Origin: Acinetobacter higginsii
GTDB taxonomy: Bacteria > Pseudomonadota > Gammaproteobacteria > Pseudomonadales > Moraxellaceae
Reading direction: 5' to 3'
Assembly (NCBI RefSeq): GCF_000369525.1
Contig: NZ_KB850073.1
Coordinates: forward strand, 62,001 to 126,000
Length of the DNA stretch: 64,000 bases
The first letter of the stretch is position 1; each line of letters begins with the position of its first letter. The position numbers were made by a program, and so were the translations under genes. The notes below the pieces were generated by a model. It was not told the origin of the DNA. It saw only the letters and a list, made by a program, of their open reading frames with translations, and searched no databases. Positions 16,803-25,229 of this stretch are shown piece after piece.

Positions 16803-18221
16803 ATGCTCAAGATGAATAAACAACCTGCCCTGTTAGAACGGTTTGCCCTGCGTATTAGTAACTGGTCGGAAAAATGGTTTCCAGACTCTTATATCTTTGC
16901 CTTACTTGGCGTGATTATCGTTTCCTTTGCTGCCATTGGCATTGGTGCATCGGTACAAGATGTAGCCAGCTCCTTTGGTAATGGTTTTTGGAGCTTAATT
17001 CCCTTCACCTTACAAATGACCATGCTGATTATTGTTGGCTATGTGGTTTCTGTTTCTGCGCCTGTGAAAAAGCTAATTCAAAAGATGGCACGCATTCCCC
17101 ATTCGGGACGCAGTGCCATTGTCTTGGTCGCCACGGTCAGTTTATTGATTTCTTTGGTCAATTGGGCAGTCAGTACTATTTTGACGGCGTTATTGGTGAT
17201 TGCGTTGGCAAAGCGTAAAGAACTACAGATGGACTATCGTGCTGCCGCCGCCGCTGCAATTATTGGTATGGGCGCAACGTGGGCACTCGGCATCAGTTCT
17301 TCTGCGGCACAATTACAGGCCAATAAAGCCAGTTTACCTGAGTCGATCTATAACTTAACCGGTGTGATTCCATTTACCGAAACCATCTTCCTGTGGCAAT
17401 CCATGTTAATGACTTTAATCTTGGTGATTGTTTCGATTGCGATTGCCTATTGGTCTGCACCCAAAGGTGACAATGTCAAAACCATGCAGGATTTTGAACT
17501 GAGTTTTGAGGAAGAGGAAAAAACTGAGGTCAAATCCACTCGACCTGGGGATTGGTTGGAGAACTCACCGCTTTTAACCATTATTGTGGTGGCATTAGGC
17601 TTGATTTGGATGTTTATCGAGTTTTCTAAAACCAATCCAATCATCGCCATTTCCAGTCTCAACACCTATAACTTTGTATTCTTAATGCTAGGTCTTGCAC
17701 TACATCGTACCCCACGTAATTTTCTCAATGCGGTGAGTCAGGCTGTTCCTGCGGTCTCAGGGATTCTGATCCAGTTTCCACTCTATGGCAGTATCGCCTT
17801 TATTATGACCCAAGCGCTGAATAGTCAGGATTTATCGCTGTCGCACTATATCGCTGAATTCTTTGTGTCGATTGCCTCCAAAGAGACCTTTGCGATTGTG
17901 ATGGGCATCTACTCTGCGGTACTCGGTTTCTTTGTACCCTCAGGTGGTGGTAAATGGATTATTGAAGCGCCTTATGTGATGCAGGCAGCCAATGATTTGC
18001 AAGTGCATTTAGGTTGGTCGGTGCAGATTTATAATGCGGCCGAAGCATTGCCAAATCTGATCAATCCCTTCTTTATGCTGCCGATGTTGGGTATTTTAAA
18101 ACTCAAGGCCAAAGACGTGATTGGTTTTACCGTGACTCAATTGGTGTTCCATCTTCCGTTAGTGCTGTTCTTATTGTGGATTTTAGGACGTACCCTCACC
18201 TATAGCCCACCTGTTATGTAA
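16803..18221 (+). CDS. Short-chain fatty acid / acetoacetate permease (AtoE family)
   Basis: A 472-residue inner-membrane protein of the AtoE (short-chain fatty acid transporter) family: an N-terminal WSEKWFPDSYIFALLGV, multiple hydrophobic helices, an acidic cytoplasmic loop (LSFEEEEKTEV, near residue 240) and the conserved FVPSGGGKWIIEAPYVM. Together with the CoA-transferase it would import and activate acetoacetate or short-chain acids. A second start three codons later (16812) is equally plausible; neither has a strong ribosome-binding site. It is the last gene of the module. Confidence 0.88.
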   Translation: MLKMNKQPALLERFALRISNWSEKWFPDSYIFALLGVIIVSFAAIGIGASVQDVASSFGNGFWSLIPFTLQMTMLIIVGYVVSVSAPVKKLIQKMARIPHSGRSAIVLVATVSLLISLVNWAVSTILTALLVIALAKRKELQMDYRAAAAAAIIGMGATWALGISSSAAQLQANKASLPESIYNLTGVIPFTETIFLWQSMLMTLILVIVSIAIAYWSAPKGDNVKTMQDFELSFEEEEKTEVKSTRPGDWLENSPLLTIIVVALGLIWMFIEFSKTNPIIAISSLNTYNFVFLMLGLALHRTPRNFLNAVSQAVPAVSGILIQFPLYGSIAFIMTQALNSQDLSLSHYIAEFFVSIASKETFAIVMGIYSAVLGFFVPSGGGKWIIEAPYVMQAANDLQVHLGWSVQIYNAAEALPNLINPFFMLPMLGILKLKAKDVIGFTVTQLVFHLPLVLFLLWILGRTLTYSPPVM

Positions 18222-18428
18222 GACCAGCAACAATTGTACAGCGCTGCTATTTATATTGAACATCAGAGATATGAAAAGTGGCGTGAGCTGTTCTTGAACA
18301 CAGCAAAAACCATCTCCCCATTTGCATTGAAATCACCCACGACTCCTTTCATTTAGAAATGCCCAGAACTGTGCTATTTTTAGGCGAATTGCACCACTTT
18401 TCACCAAAATTACAATTTAATTTCTAAA

Positions 18429-18445
18429 TTGGTGCGTTTTTTGCT
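18429..18445 (+). promoter_or_regulatory. Sigma-54 (-24/-12) promoter candidate for the ammonium transporter
   Basis: TTGGTGCG-TTTT-TTGCT fits the RpoN consensus TTGGCACG-N4-TTGCW, with the invariant GG and GC correctly spaced (GG at 18431-18432, GC at 18443-18444). It lies about 130 bp before the start codon. TTGCACCA and TTTTGGTGCA half-sites nearby (18389-18396 and around 18508) resemble NtrC half-sites. The rest of the 355-bp region holds no gene. Confidence 0.65.
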
Positions 18446-18576
18446 TTATAAATTTCATCAAATTGAGTTGTTTCAATACAGCTTGAGTTTTTAGATTTAC
18501 TAAATCTATTTTGGTGCAGAAAATGAATCAAATATTTGCATCAGAATAAAATTTAGCACTTTTTTTGAGCACCACT

Positions 18577-19764
18577 ATGCAAAACGTAGATCTATTTTTC
18601 TTACTGCTCGGTGCAGTACTGGTATTAGCAATGCACGCTGGCTTTGCGTTCTTGGAATTGGGCACGGTACGCCATAAAAACCAAGTCAATGCATTGAGTA
18701 AAATCCTCACCGATTTTGCCATTTCAGCGATTGCCTATTTCTTTGTAGGCTATTGGATTGCATATGGTCAAAACTTTTTCCATGCAGGCAGCACCTTAGC
18801 AGCCGATCATGGCTATAACTTAATGCGTTGTTTCTTCTTACTGACCTTTGCTGCTGCAATTCCTGCGATTATTTCGGGTGGTATCGCAGAACGTGCCAAG
18901 ATGCGTGCTCAAGCGATTGCAACATTGATCTTGGTGGCACTGATCTATCCTTTCTTCGAAGGCATGATCTGGAATGGTAACTATGGTCTGCAAAAGTGGT
19001 TAGAGAACTCTTTTGGTGCAAGTTTCCATGACTTTGCAGGTTCTGTTGTGGTTCATGCAATGGGCGGCTGGATTGCCCTTGCTGCGGTGATTTTACTCGG
19101 TGCTCGTCATGGTCGTTATAAAAATGATGGTCGTGTCAGTGCCCATCCGCCTTCATCTATTCCATTCCTTGCTTTAGGTTCATGGATTCTGATTGTTGGT
19201 TGGTTTGGCTTTAACGTGATGAGTGCACAACGGGTTGAAGCCATCTCTGGTCTGGTTGCAATTAACTCTCTCATGGCAATGGTGGGTGGAACTTTAGCTG
19301 CCAATTTCATGGGCAAAGATGACCCTGGTTTCTTACACAATGGTCCATTGGCTGGATTAGTCGCAATCTGTGCAGGTTCCGATATTGTGCACCCAATTGG
19401 TGCGTTAGTAATTGGTGGTACTGCGGGTGCACTGTTTGTTTACCTGTTTACTTACACTCAAAACAAACTCAAAGTCGATGATGTGCTTGGGGTATGGCCA
19501 TTACACGGTGTATGTGGTGCATTAGGTGGCATTGCAGCAGGAATCTTTGGACAACAAGCTCTCGGTGGTCTAGGTGGTGTTTCCATCATTTCACAAATTA
19601 TTGGTACCAGTTTAGGTATTGGCGTTGCGTTTGCAGGTGGTTTCATTGTCTATGGCCTACTCAAAGTAACCATAGGAATTCGTCTTTCTCAAGAAGATGA
19701 ATACCGTGGTGCAGACCTTTCCATTCATAAAATTTCAGCGAATTCTGAAGAATCAATGTTCTAG
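18577..19764 (+). CDS. amt: Ammonium transporter
   Basis: An Amt/Mep/Rh channel of 395 residues with 11 hydrophobic helices. Family signatures include FLELGTVRHKN near the N-terminus, DFAGSVVVHAMGGWIALAA (the D-F-A-G-S segment and first pore histidine) and DDVLGVWPLHGVCGALGGI with the second pore histidine. No signal peptide precedes the first helix. A TTG four codons earlier is also in frame; I prefer the ATG with GAG upstream. No glnK/PII gene is next to it, which is unusual because amt and glnK are commonly paired. A sigma-54 promoter candidate and a strong terminator delimit it as a single-gene unit induced by nitrogen limitation. Confidence 0.92.
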   Translation: MQNVDLFFLLLGAVLVLAMHAGFAFLELGTVRHKNQVNALSKILTDFAISAIAYFFVGYWIAYGQNFFHAGSTLAADHGYNLMRCFFLLTFAAAIPAIISGGIAERAKMRAQAIATLILVALIYPFFEGMIWNGNYGLQKWLENSFGASFHDFAGSVVVHAMGGWIALAAVILLGARHGRYKNDGRVSAHPPSSIPFLALGSWILIVGWFGFNVMSAQRVEAISGLVAINSLMAMVGGTLAANFMGKDDPGFLHNGPLAGLVAICAGSDIVHPIGALVIGGTAGALFVYLFTYTQNKLKVDDVLGVWPLHGVCGALGGIAAGIFGQQALGGLGGVSIISQIIGTSLGIGVAFAGGFIVYGLLKVTIGIRLSQEDEYRGADLSIHKISANSEESMF

Positions 19765-19779
19765 TTTTTCCATCAATTT

Positions 19780-19805
19780 AAGCGGCTATCTATGCCGCTT
19801 TTTTT
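19780..19805 (+). terminator. Terminator after amt
   Basis: Stem AAGCGGC / GCCGCTT, 7-nt loop, then five or more T. Confidence 0.9.
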
Positions 19806-19945
19806 ATATATGATTAAAAAGTATAGACTCAAATTTACGGGTTCATTGCAACACAAAAAGCGGGTTGATTGGTCATCGCCAGCGTTTGAAATACACATTC
19901 CCATATCGCTTTTGATGGTTGAATTAGAAATCTAAATCTACTTCA

Positions 19946-19961
19946 TGGCACACATTATGCT
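19946..19961 (+). promoter_or_regulatory. Sigma-54 (-24/-12) promoter candidate for gltIJKL
   Basis: TGGCAC at 19946-19951 and ATGCT at 19957-19961 match the RpoN elements with exact spacing (GG 19947-19948, GC 19959-19960). Predicted transcription start is near 19972, leaving a 5' leader of about 230 nt. The remaining part of the 435-bp gap (19765-20199) is AT-rich and shows no gene. In pseudomonads the homologous acidic amino acid transporter is sigma-54 dependent (AauR), which supports the call. Confidence 0.65.
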
Positions 19962-20199
19962 TTATGTTTCTTGCAATTTTTACTGTAATTCATTCATTTA
20001 AAAATTGCTTAATTCATCGACAGTTACTATTAACAAAACGGTAAAGAATATCGCTTGAGCAATCGTATTGAAGTCTATTAAGATGAAAAATAATGTATTT
20101 TTTATGCATAAAAAAGAACACATTATTTTTCATAACAATGAACGGTTAAACCGCAACAATTACGAATGCGATCATAACGATACAAAAGGAGTTTTGTAT

Positions 20200-21144
20200 A
20201 TGACACCTAAACGCACCATGACCTCCCTGCTTTGTGCAAGCGCCCTGATGCTCGGATTAAGTGCTTGTAGTGACAATAAAGCACCCGCTGCGGGTGAAAA
20301 AGCCGCTGAAGGTAGTGCTTCCGCCTCTGGTACGTTAAACAAAATCAAAAGCTCTGGCACGATTGTGCTGGGTTATCGTGATTCATCTATTCCATTTTCC
20401 TATATTGCGTCCACCCCAAATCAGCCAGTAGGGTACGCACACGATCTGCAACTTAAGGTTGTTGAAGCCGTAAAGCAGAAGCTCAACATGCCAGATCTGA
20501 AAATCCGCTATAACCTCGTCACCAGTCAGAACCGTATTCCATTGGTTTCGAATGGTACGGTAGATCTGGAATGTGGCTCAACCACCAATAATAAAGAGCG
20601 ACAACAACAGGTTGATTTTTCTGTTGGTTTCTTTGAGGTCGGCTCTCGACTGCTGACTGCTAAAAACTCTGGAATTAAAGATTTTGCAGATTTAAAAGGC
20701 AAAAAATTGGTGACAACTGCAGGAACCACATCTGAACGCTATATCCGTCAACATCAACAAGAACTTGGTATTGGTGAAATCATTTCTGCCAAGGACCATG
20801 CTGAATCTTTCTTAATGCTGCAAAATGGCCGTGCTGTGGCATTTATGATGGATGATATTCTGCTTGCAGGTGAAAAATCCAAAGCCAAAGATCCAAATCA
20901 ATGGGACATCGTAGGTACCGCGCCAATTCATGAAATCTATGGTTGTATGTTACGTAAGGGTGATACTGGTTTTAAACAGGTCGTAGATGATGCCATCAAG
21001 GCAACCTATGCTTCTGGTGAAATCAACAAGATGTATGAAAAATGGTTCCAACAACCGATTCCACCAAAGAACATTAATCTAAACTTTGCAATGTCCGATC
21101 AACTCAAAGCATTAATCAGCAATCCGCATGATCGGGATCAATAA
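20200..21144 (+). CDS. gltI: Glutamate/aspartate ABC transporter substrate-binding lipoprotein
   Basis: A family 3 solute-binding protein of 314 residues. The start at 20200 is set by AAAGGAG and by the lipoprotein signal peptide (lipobox LSAC, C23) that begins there; the open frame upstream to 20068 adds 44 unrelated residues. The domain begins with SGTIVLGYRDSSIPFSYI, and RIPLVSNGTVDLECGSTTNN plus DFADLKGKKLVTTAGTTSER are typical of GltI/BztA-like glutamate and aspartate binders. In Acinetobacter it appears lipid-anchored rather than free. First gene of gltIJKL. Confidence 0.93.
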   Translation: MTPKRTMTSLLCASALMLGLSACSDNKAPAAGEKAAEGSASASGTLNKIKSSGTIVLGYRDSSIPFSYIASTPNQPVGYAHDLQLKVVEAVKQKLNMPDLKIRYNLVTSQNRIPLVSNGTVDLECGSTTNNKERQQQVDFSVGFFEVGSRLLTAKNSGIKDFADLKGKKLVTTAGTTSERYIRQHQQELGIGEIISAKDHAESFLMLQNGRAVAFMMDDILLAGEKSKAKDPNQWDIVGTAPIHEIYGCMLRKGDTGFKQVVDDAIKATYASGEINKMYEKWFQQPIPPKNINLNFAMSDQLKALISNPHDRDQ

Positions 21145-21220
21145 TTTGTCCTTATAACCAAAATCTTATTATGGAACCGGGGAACAGTGGATGTTCTCCC
21201 GCTTCTTCTCAGGAGTTATT

Positions 21221-21964
21221 ATGAATTATAGCTGGAACTGGGGAGTTTTGTGGCAATCTACAGGTATCGGGGATACAACCTACCTGAGCTGGATAATAAC
21301 GGGTTTGGGATGGCTTGTGGTGATTGCTATTGTCGCATGGAGTATCGCCATGCTTCTCGGCAGTATCCTTGGCATTATGCGAACGCTCCCAAATAAAACA
21401 GCCAGAGCCATTGGTACAGCCTATGTCACACTGTTCAGGAACGTACCCTTACTTGTTCAGTTATTTATTTGGTTTTATGTGGTTCCCAACTTTCTCCCTT
21501 CACCAATCAAAAACTGGTGGATGAATGATCTGGGTGCCAATACCACTGCCCTGATTTCTGCCAGTGTTGGACTCGGACTGTTCACCGCAGCGCGTGTTTG
21601 TGAACAGGTGAGAACGGGTATTGAAGCCTTACCCAAGGGGCAAATTAATGCTGGCTATGCCATAGGATTTTCTACAGCACAACTGTATCGCTATATCATT
21701 CTGCCACAGTCTTTTCGTACCATTTTACCGCCACTGAGTTCAGAGCTGACCAACTGCGTGAAAAATACCTCGGTTGCCTCTCTGGTTGGGGTCGCGGAAA
21801 TTATTTCACAGATGAAAACCATCAGTGAATATACCCAGAACACTATCGAAATTTATACCTATGTCACAATCATATTCATTGTGATCAATGTCTGCCTTAT
21901 TTTTACCATGAACCTGCTGGAAAAACGTCTACGTATTCCTGGTTTAATATCAGGAGGAAAGTAG
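21221..21964 (+). CDS. gltJ: Glutamate/aspartate ABC transporter permease GltJ
   Basis: A 247-residue polar amino acid permease. An ATG at 21191 extends the frame by ten residues, but AGGAG just before 21221 and the typical N-terminus MNYSWNWGVLW fix the start there. The HisM-family EAA loop (GIEALPKGQINAGYAIGFSTAQLYRYIILPQ region) that docks to the ATPase is clear. It ends one base before gltK begins. Confidence 0.93.
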   Translation: MNYSWNWGVLWQSTGIGDTTYLSWIITGLGWLVVIAIVAWSIAMLLGSILGIMRTLPNKTARAIGTAYVTLFRNVPLLVQLFIWFYVVPNFLPSPIKNWWMNDLGANTTALISASVGLGLFTAARVCEQVRTGIEALPKGQINAGYAIGFSTAQLYRYIILPQSFRTILPPLSSELTNCVKNTSVASLVGVAEIISQMKTISEYTQNTIEIYTYVTIIFIVINVCLIFTMNLLEKRLRIPGLISGGK

Positions 21965-21965
21965 T

Positions 21966-22649
21966 ATGGAATGGTTAACTTCTTTTCTAAATGATTTACA
22001 ACAGTCTGGACCAGCGCTCTGGTACGGTTTCAGCATTACCCTAAAAGTGGTTGTTCTGGCAACGATTGGCGGTATTGCCATTGGTACAATATTGGCCCTG
22101 ATGCGTCTATCTTCGATCAAGATTCTAAATTGGGTTGCTCAGGCTTATGTGGACCTGTTCCGGTCTATTCCCCTGCTGTTGGTGTTGATGTGGTTCTATT
22201 TCGCAGTTCCGTTTCTTTATACCGCGATCACAGGTCAATACCTGACCATTGATACTGCTCTGGTCTCAAGTATCGTAGCCTTTATGCTGTTTGAAGCTGC
22301 TTACTTTTCAGAAATTGTACGTGCTGGTATTCAGTCTATCCCCAAAGGTCAAGCTGCTGCGGCTTCTGCATTGGGCATGAGCTATGGCCAATCCATGCGA
22401 CTGATTATTCTGCCACAGGCTTTCAGAAAAATGACGCCGTTACTGCTTCAGCAAACAATTATCCTGTTTCAAGATTCGACCATGGTTTATGCCATTGGTT
22501 TACTTGACTTTTTCAGAACAAACTATGTTCGTGGCGATTTAATGTCCTTACTTACTCAATATATTTTATTTGCAGGGCTGGTGTACTTCACCATCAGTGC
22601 TTTAGCGACATTCACAGTGAAACGTTTACAAAGGAGGTTAAGTGTATGA
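21966..22649 (+). CDS. gltK: Glutamate/aspartate ABC transporter permease GltK
   Basis: The second permease subunit, 227 residues, with the same five-helix layout and an EAA loop (GIQSIPKGQAAAASALGMS). AGGAGGAAA upstream is a strong ribosome-binding site. The stop overlaps the gltL start by four bases (ATGA), so the ATPase is translationally coupled. Confidence 0.93.
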   Translation: MEWLTSFLNDLQQSGPALWYGFSITLKVVVLATIGGIAIGTILALMRLSSIKILNWVAQAYVDLFRSIPLLLVLMWFYFAVPFLYTAITGQYLTIDTALVSSIVAFMLFEAAYFSEIVRAGIQSIPKGQAAAASALGMSYGQSMRLIILPQAFRKMTPLLLQQTIILFQDSTMVYAIGLLDFFRTNYVRGDLMSLLTQYILFAGLVYFTISALATFTVKRLQRRLSV

Positions 22650-23389
22650 GCGACAATAACGTAATGATTGACCTCCAAAATGTCAGTAAATGGTACGAAC
22701 AATTTCAGGTACTCACTGAATGTACCACTCAAATCTGTCAAGGCGAAGTGGTGGTGGTCTGCGGTCCATCAGGTTCGGGAAAATCAACCCTGATTAAAAC
22801 CGTCAATGGGCTAGAACCATTTCAACAAGGTAAAATCTTTGTCGATGGCGTGCCAGTTCACGATCCAAAAACTGATATGACTAAACTACGTAGTCGTGTC
22901 GGCATGGTATTCCAGCACTTTGAACTGTTTCCTCACCTGAGCATTACCGAAAACCTGACTATTGCACAGATTAAGGTGCTTGGTCGTTCAGAAGCGGAAG
23001 CCAATAAAAAGGGACTGGCTTATCTGGATCGTGTCGGTCTGAGCGCCCATGCCAATAAATACCCTGCTCAGCTTTCTGGTGGACAACAACAGCGAGTTGC
23101 GATTGCCCGTGCACTCAGTATGGACCCGATTGCGATGCTGTTTGATGAACCGACCTCGGCACTTGATCCTGAAATGATCAATGAAGTATTGGATGTCATG
23201 GTCGGACTGGCCAAAGAAGGTATGACTATGATGTGTGTAACACATGAAATGGGCTTTGCCCGTCAGGTCGCCAATCGAATTATTTTCATGGACCAAGGTA
23301 AAATCGTAGAAGACTGTTCTAAAGATGAATTCTTTGGGGCGCCACGTGGCGAACGTGCACAGCAATTCCTAAATAAAATTCTGCACTAA
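22646..23389 (+). CDS. gltL: Glutamate/aspartate ABC transporter ATPase
   Basis: A 247-residue ABC ATPase: Walker A GPSGSGKST at about residues 39-47, Q-loop QHFELFPH, signature LSGGQQQRVAIARAL, Walker B MLFDEPTSALDPE, H-loop VTHEMGF. It energises the GltJK channel. An inverted repeat 20 bp after the stop ends the operon. Confidence 0.95.
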   Translation: MSDNNVMIDLQNVSKWYEQFQVLTECTTQICQGEVVVVCGPSGSGKSTLIKTVNGLEPFQQGKIFVDGVPVHDPKTDMTKLRSRVGMVFQHFELFPHLSITENLTIAQIKVLGRSEAEANKKGLAYLDRVGLSAHANKYPAQLSGGQQQRVAIARALSMDPIAMLFDEPTSALDPEMINEVLDVMVGLAKEGMTMMCVTHEMGFARQVANRIIFMDQGKIVEDCSKDEFFGAPRGERAQQFLNKILH

Positions 23390-23411
23390 TCAGTTCTGGC
23401 TTACAGCAGAA

Positions 23412-23437
23412 ATAAAGCAGCCAAATGGCTGCTTTAT
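23412..23437 (+). terminator. Hairpin terminator after gltL
   Basis: ATAAAGCAGCC / GGCTGCTTTAT, 11-bp perfect stem with AAAT loop. A T run after it is lacking, so efficiency is uncertain. Confidence 0.65.
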
Positions 23438-23554
23438 GCTGAAATGGAACAAGGAAGAATCATAAAATATACTTTAAAAAAATTAAAATAAATATTTAAT
23501 AAATAAACTTACACTTATTTTTAACTCCCCTCCACTAACATTTTTTTATAATAA

Positions 23555-23571
23555 TTTAAGAGCCAATTAAG
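23555..23571 (+). promoter_or_regulatory. PmrA-box-like direct repeat upstream of the PAP2 gene
   Basis: TTTAAG-AGCCA-ATTAAG: two half-sites with a 5-bp spacer, matching the HTTAAD-N5-HTTAAD pattern reported for Acinetobacter PmrA. It lies 51 bp before the PAP2 start. The same pattern occurs upstream of pmrC (28963-28979). Confidence 0.55.
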
Positions 23572-23622
23572 CTTATTCACATTAAATAACACAATTGTCA
23601 TCTGATTTTAATAATACGTTCC

Positions 23623-24339
23623 ATGATTTTGAAAACACCTTTCTTCGCATTGATGAGCTTTCTATTATTGATCAGCTTTTTCATCTTGTTGTTCGTGTTT
23701 CCAGTCGGTGGAACCATTGACATGCAACTGATTCAACCTTGGGTCAGTCAACATGGTGGCTTCCCTTATAAAAATGATTGGTTTCTCGATAAACTTAACC
23801 ATACTTACGTCAAACAACTTTTAACGCTTGTTTATGTGGTTTTTTTCTTTTTGTGGTGCGCCTCTTTTAAAGTCGAAAAGCTGAAACCACAACGTTGGCA
23901 ATATGGTTATATGTTTTGGGTCAGCATGCTCTGTACAGGTATCGTAGGACTACTCAAAGCCCATTCTTATCACGCTTGTCCATGGTATATGACCCATGAA
24001 ACGCCAACAGGCTTTATCTGGGATTTCTCTGCAACTGCTGGACACTGTTTTCCTGGTGGGCATGCTAGTACAGGCTTCGCACTGGTCACAGGCTATTTTG
24101 TCTATCGTTTGCATCAAACACAACGTGCTTGGTTTTATCTCGTTGCAGCAATGATCATTGGCTTTGCGATGGGTTGGGCACAGATGATGCGTGGCGCCCA
24201 TTTTTTGAGTCATAATTTGTGGACTGCATGGGTTTGTGTTGCTGTGAACCTTGTGTTGTATGCGTTCACTTATAAACGCCACCAAGCCATTACAAATCGT
24301 AATTCTATACCGTTATCGACAATTGATGTGGTAAAGTGA
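23623..24339 (+). CDS. PAP2-family membrane phosphatase, variant active site
   Basis: A 238-residue inner-membrane protein with about six hydrophobic helices. The three PAP2 motifs can be seen but are altered: motif 1 reads K112-x6-CP instead of KxxxxxxRP; motif 2 is PGGH (144-147), with catalytic histidine H147; motif 3 is RGAHFLSH (190-197), with H193 kept, the usual arginine six residues before it replaced by Q187, and the final aspartate replaced by H197. Related PAP2 enzymes remove phosphate from lipid A, undecaprenyl-diphosphate or phosphatidic acid. Its position facing pmrCAB and the PmrA-like box upstream point to lipid A or isoprenoid-phosphate metabolism under polymyxin stress, which is an inference. 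Confidence 0.8.
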   Translation: MILKTPFFALMSFLLLISFFILLFVFPVGGTIDMQLIQPWVSQHGGFPYKNDWFLDKLNHTYVKQLLTLVYVVFFFLWCASFKVEKLKPQRWQYGYMFWVSMLCTGIVGLLKAHSYHACPWYMTHETPTGFIWDFSATAGHCFPGGHASTGFALVTGYFVYRLHQTQRAWFYLVAAMIIGFAMGWAQMMRGAHFLSHNLWTAWVCVAVNLVLYAFTYKRHQAITNRNSIPLSTIDVVK

Positions 24340-24400
24340 ACGCCCGTACTCAAACAACGAGTATGTTTGACGCTCACATTAGGATTATTTTTGCTGCCGT

Positions 24401-25216
24401 ATGTCTGACTATCAATCTTTTTTGGAATCCACTTTAGCAACGCAATCCGACTCTATTCAGTCTTATGAACTAGATTCACGTAAAGTATGGCTTAAAAAAG
24501 CATCTGAACGTCATGGTTTGTGGTTATATACGCCTCTGAAATGGCTAGCAAAAATATTTAATCTCGGCTCCATTACCCCAGTTCCCAACCAAGGGGGATC
24601 AGTTGCAATCCAATGTGAATTCAAACGTATTCAGCAGCTCAAAGCATTAGGGATTTCAACACCGAATGTATTGGCGCTCTCAAAAAAAGGCATTCTGCTC
24701 GAAGATGTCGGCTCACAACGTCAAAGCTATGTCAGCCAACTAGACCAGAAAATTGCAAGCCTTAAAGATCATCCAGAACAACAATTCGGCTTATTTCATC
24801 AGGCCATTCAGGCCATTCGCAAGTTGCATGCGAATGATGGTTATTTAAGTGAAGCCTTTGCGCGGAACATTCTGGTCGATGAACAAAATCAGTTTACTTT
24901 TATTGATTTTGAAACAGATCCGCGAGATGTGCTCAGCCTGCATGATTGTTTTGTTCGTGACTGGTTACTATTTATCTTCTCGACAGCCTATCATTTTGAA
25001 TTTGAACGACTCGAGCCAGCCAGCCAACTGCTTTATCAAGCTTTACTGGATGAACCTCAAGTCTATAAAGATATTTGTAAGGTCGGTAAACGTTTAAACT
25101 GGGTATTACGCTTGAATGTCAGCAAAGTCGGCAATGATGGTAAACGTATCCAGAAATGTGTGTTATTTCTGCGCGATCTGAAACAGCAATCTGAAGCCAA
25201 TACTCAGTCAAATTAA
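24401..25216 (+). CDS. Kinase-fold protein (RIO/BUD32/InaA-like)
   Basis: A 271-residue cytoplasmic protein with a small-molecule kinase fold. VWLKKAS (K32 or K33) would be the ATP lysine, HGLWLYTPLKWLAKIF the basic amphipathic region, EAFARNILVD (151-160, N156) the catalytic loop in which the canonical HxD is replaced, and FIDFE (D169) the metal-binding position. The pattern resembles LPS core heptose kinase or BUD32-like proteins. It follows the PAP2 gene by 61 bp on the same strand and converges with pmrB, so it may share PmrA control and act on envelope glycolipids. Substrate unproven; a pseudokinase role is possible. Confidence 0.72.
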   Translation: MSDYQSFLESTLATQSDSIQSYELDSRKVWLKKASERHGLWLYTPLKWLAKIFNLGSITPVPNQGGSVAIQCEFKRIQQLKALGISTPNVLALSKKGILLEDVGSQRQSYVSQLDQKIASLKDHPEQQFGLFHQAIQAIRKLHANDGYLSEAFARNILVDEQNQFTFIDFETDPRDVLSLHDCFVRDWLLFIFSTAYHFEFERLEPASQLLYQALLDEPQVYKDICKVGKRLNWVLRLNVSKVGNDGKRIQKCVLFLRDLKQQSEANTQSN

Positions 25217-25229
25217 GCCCTCGTTATAT

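Noticed and set aside
20068..20199. Upstream extension of gltI
   Set aside because: The lipoprotein signal peptide and AAAGGAG site both place the start at 20200; the extension is low-complexity leader DNA.
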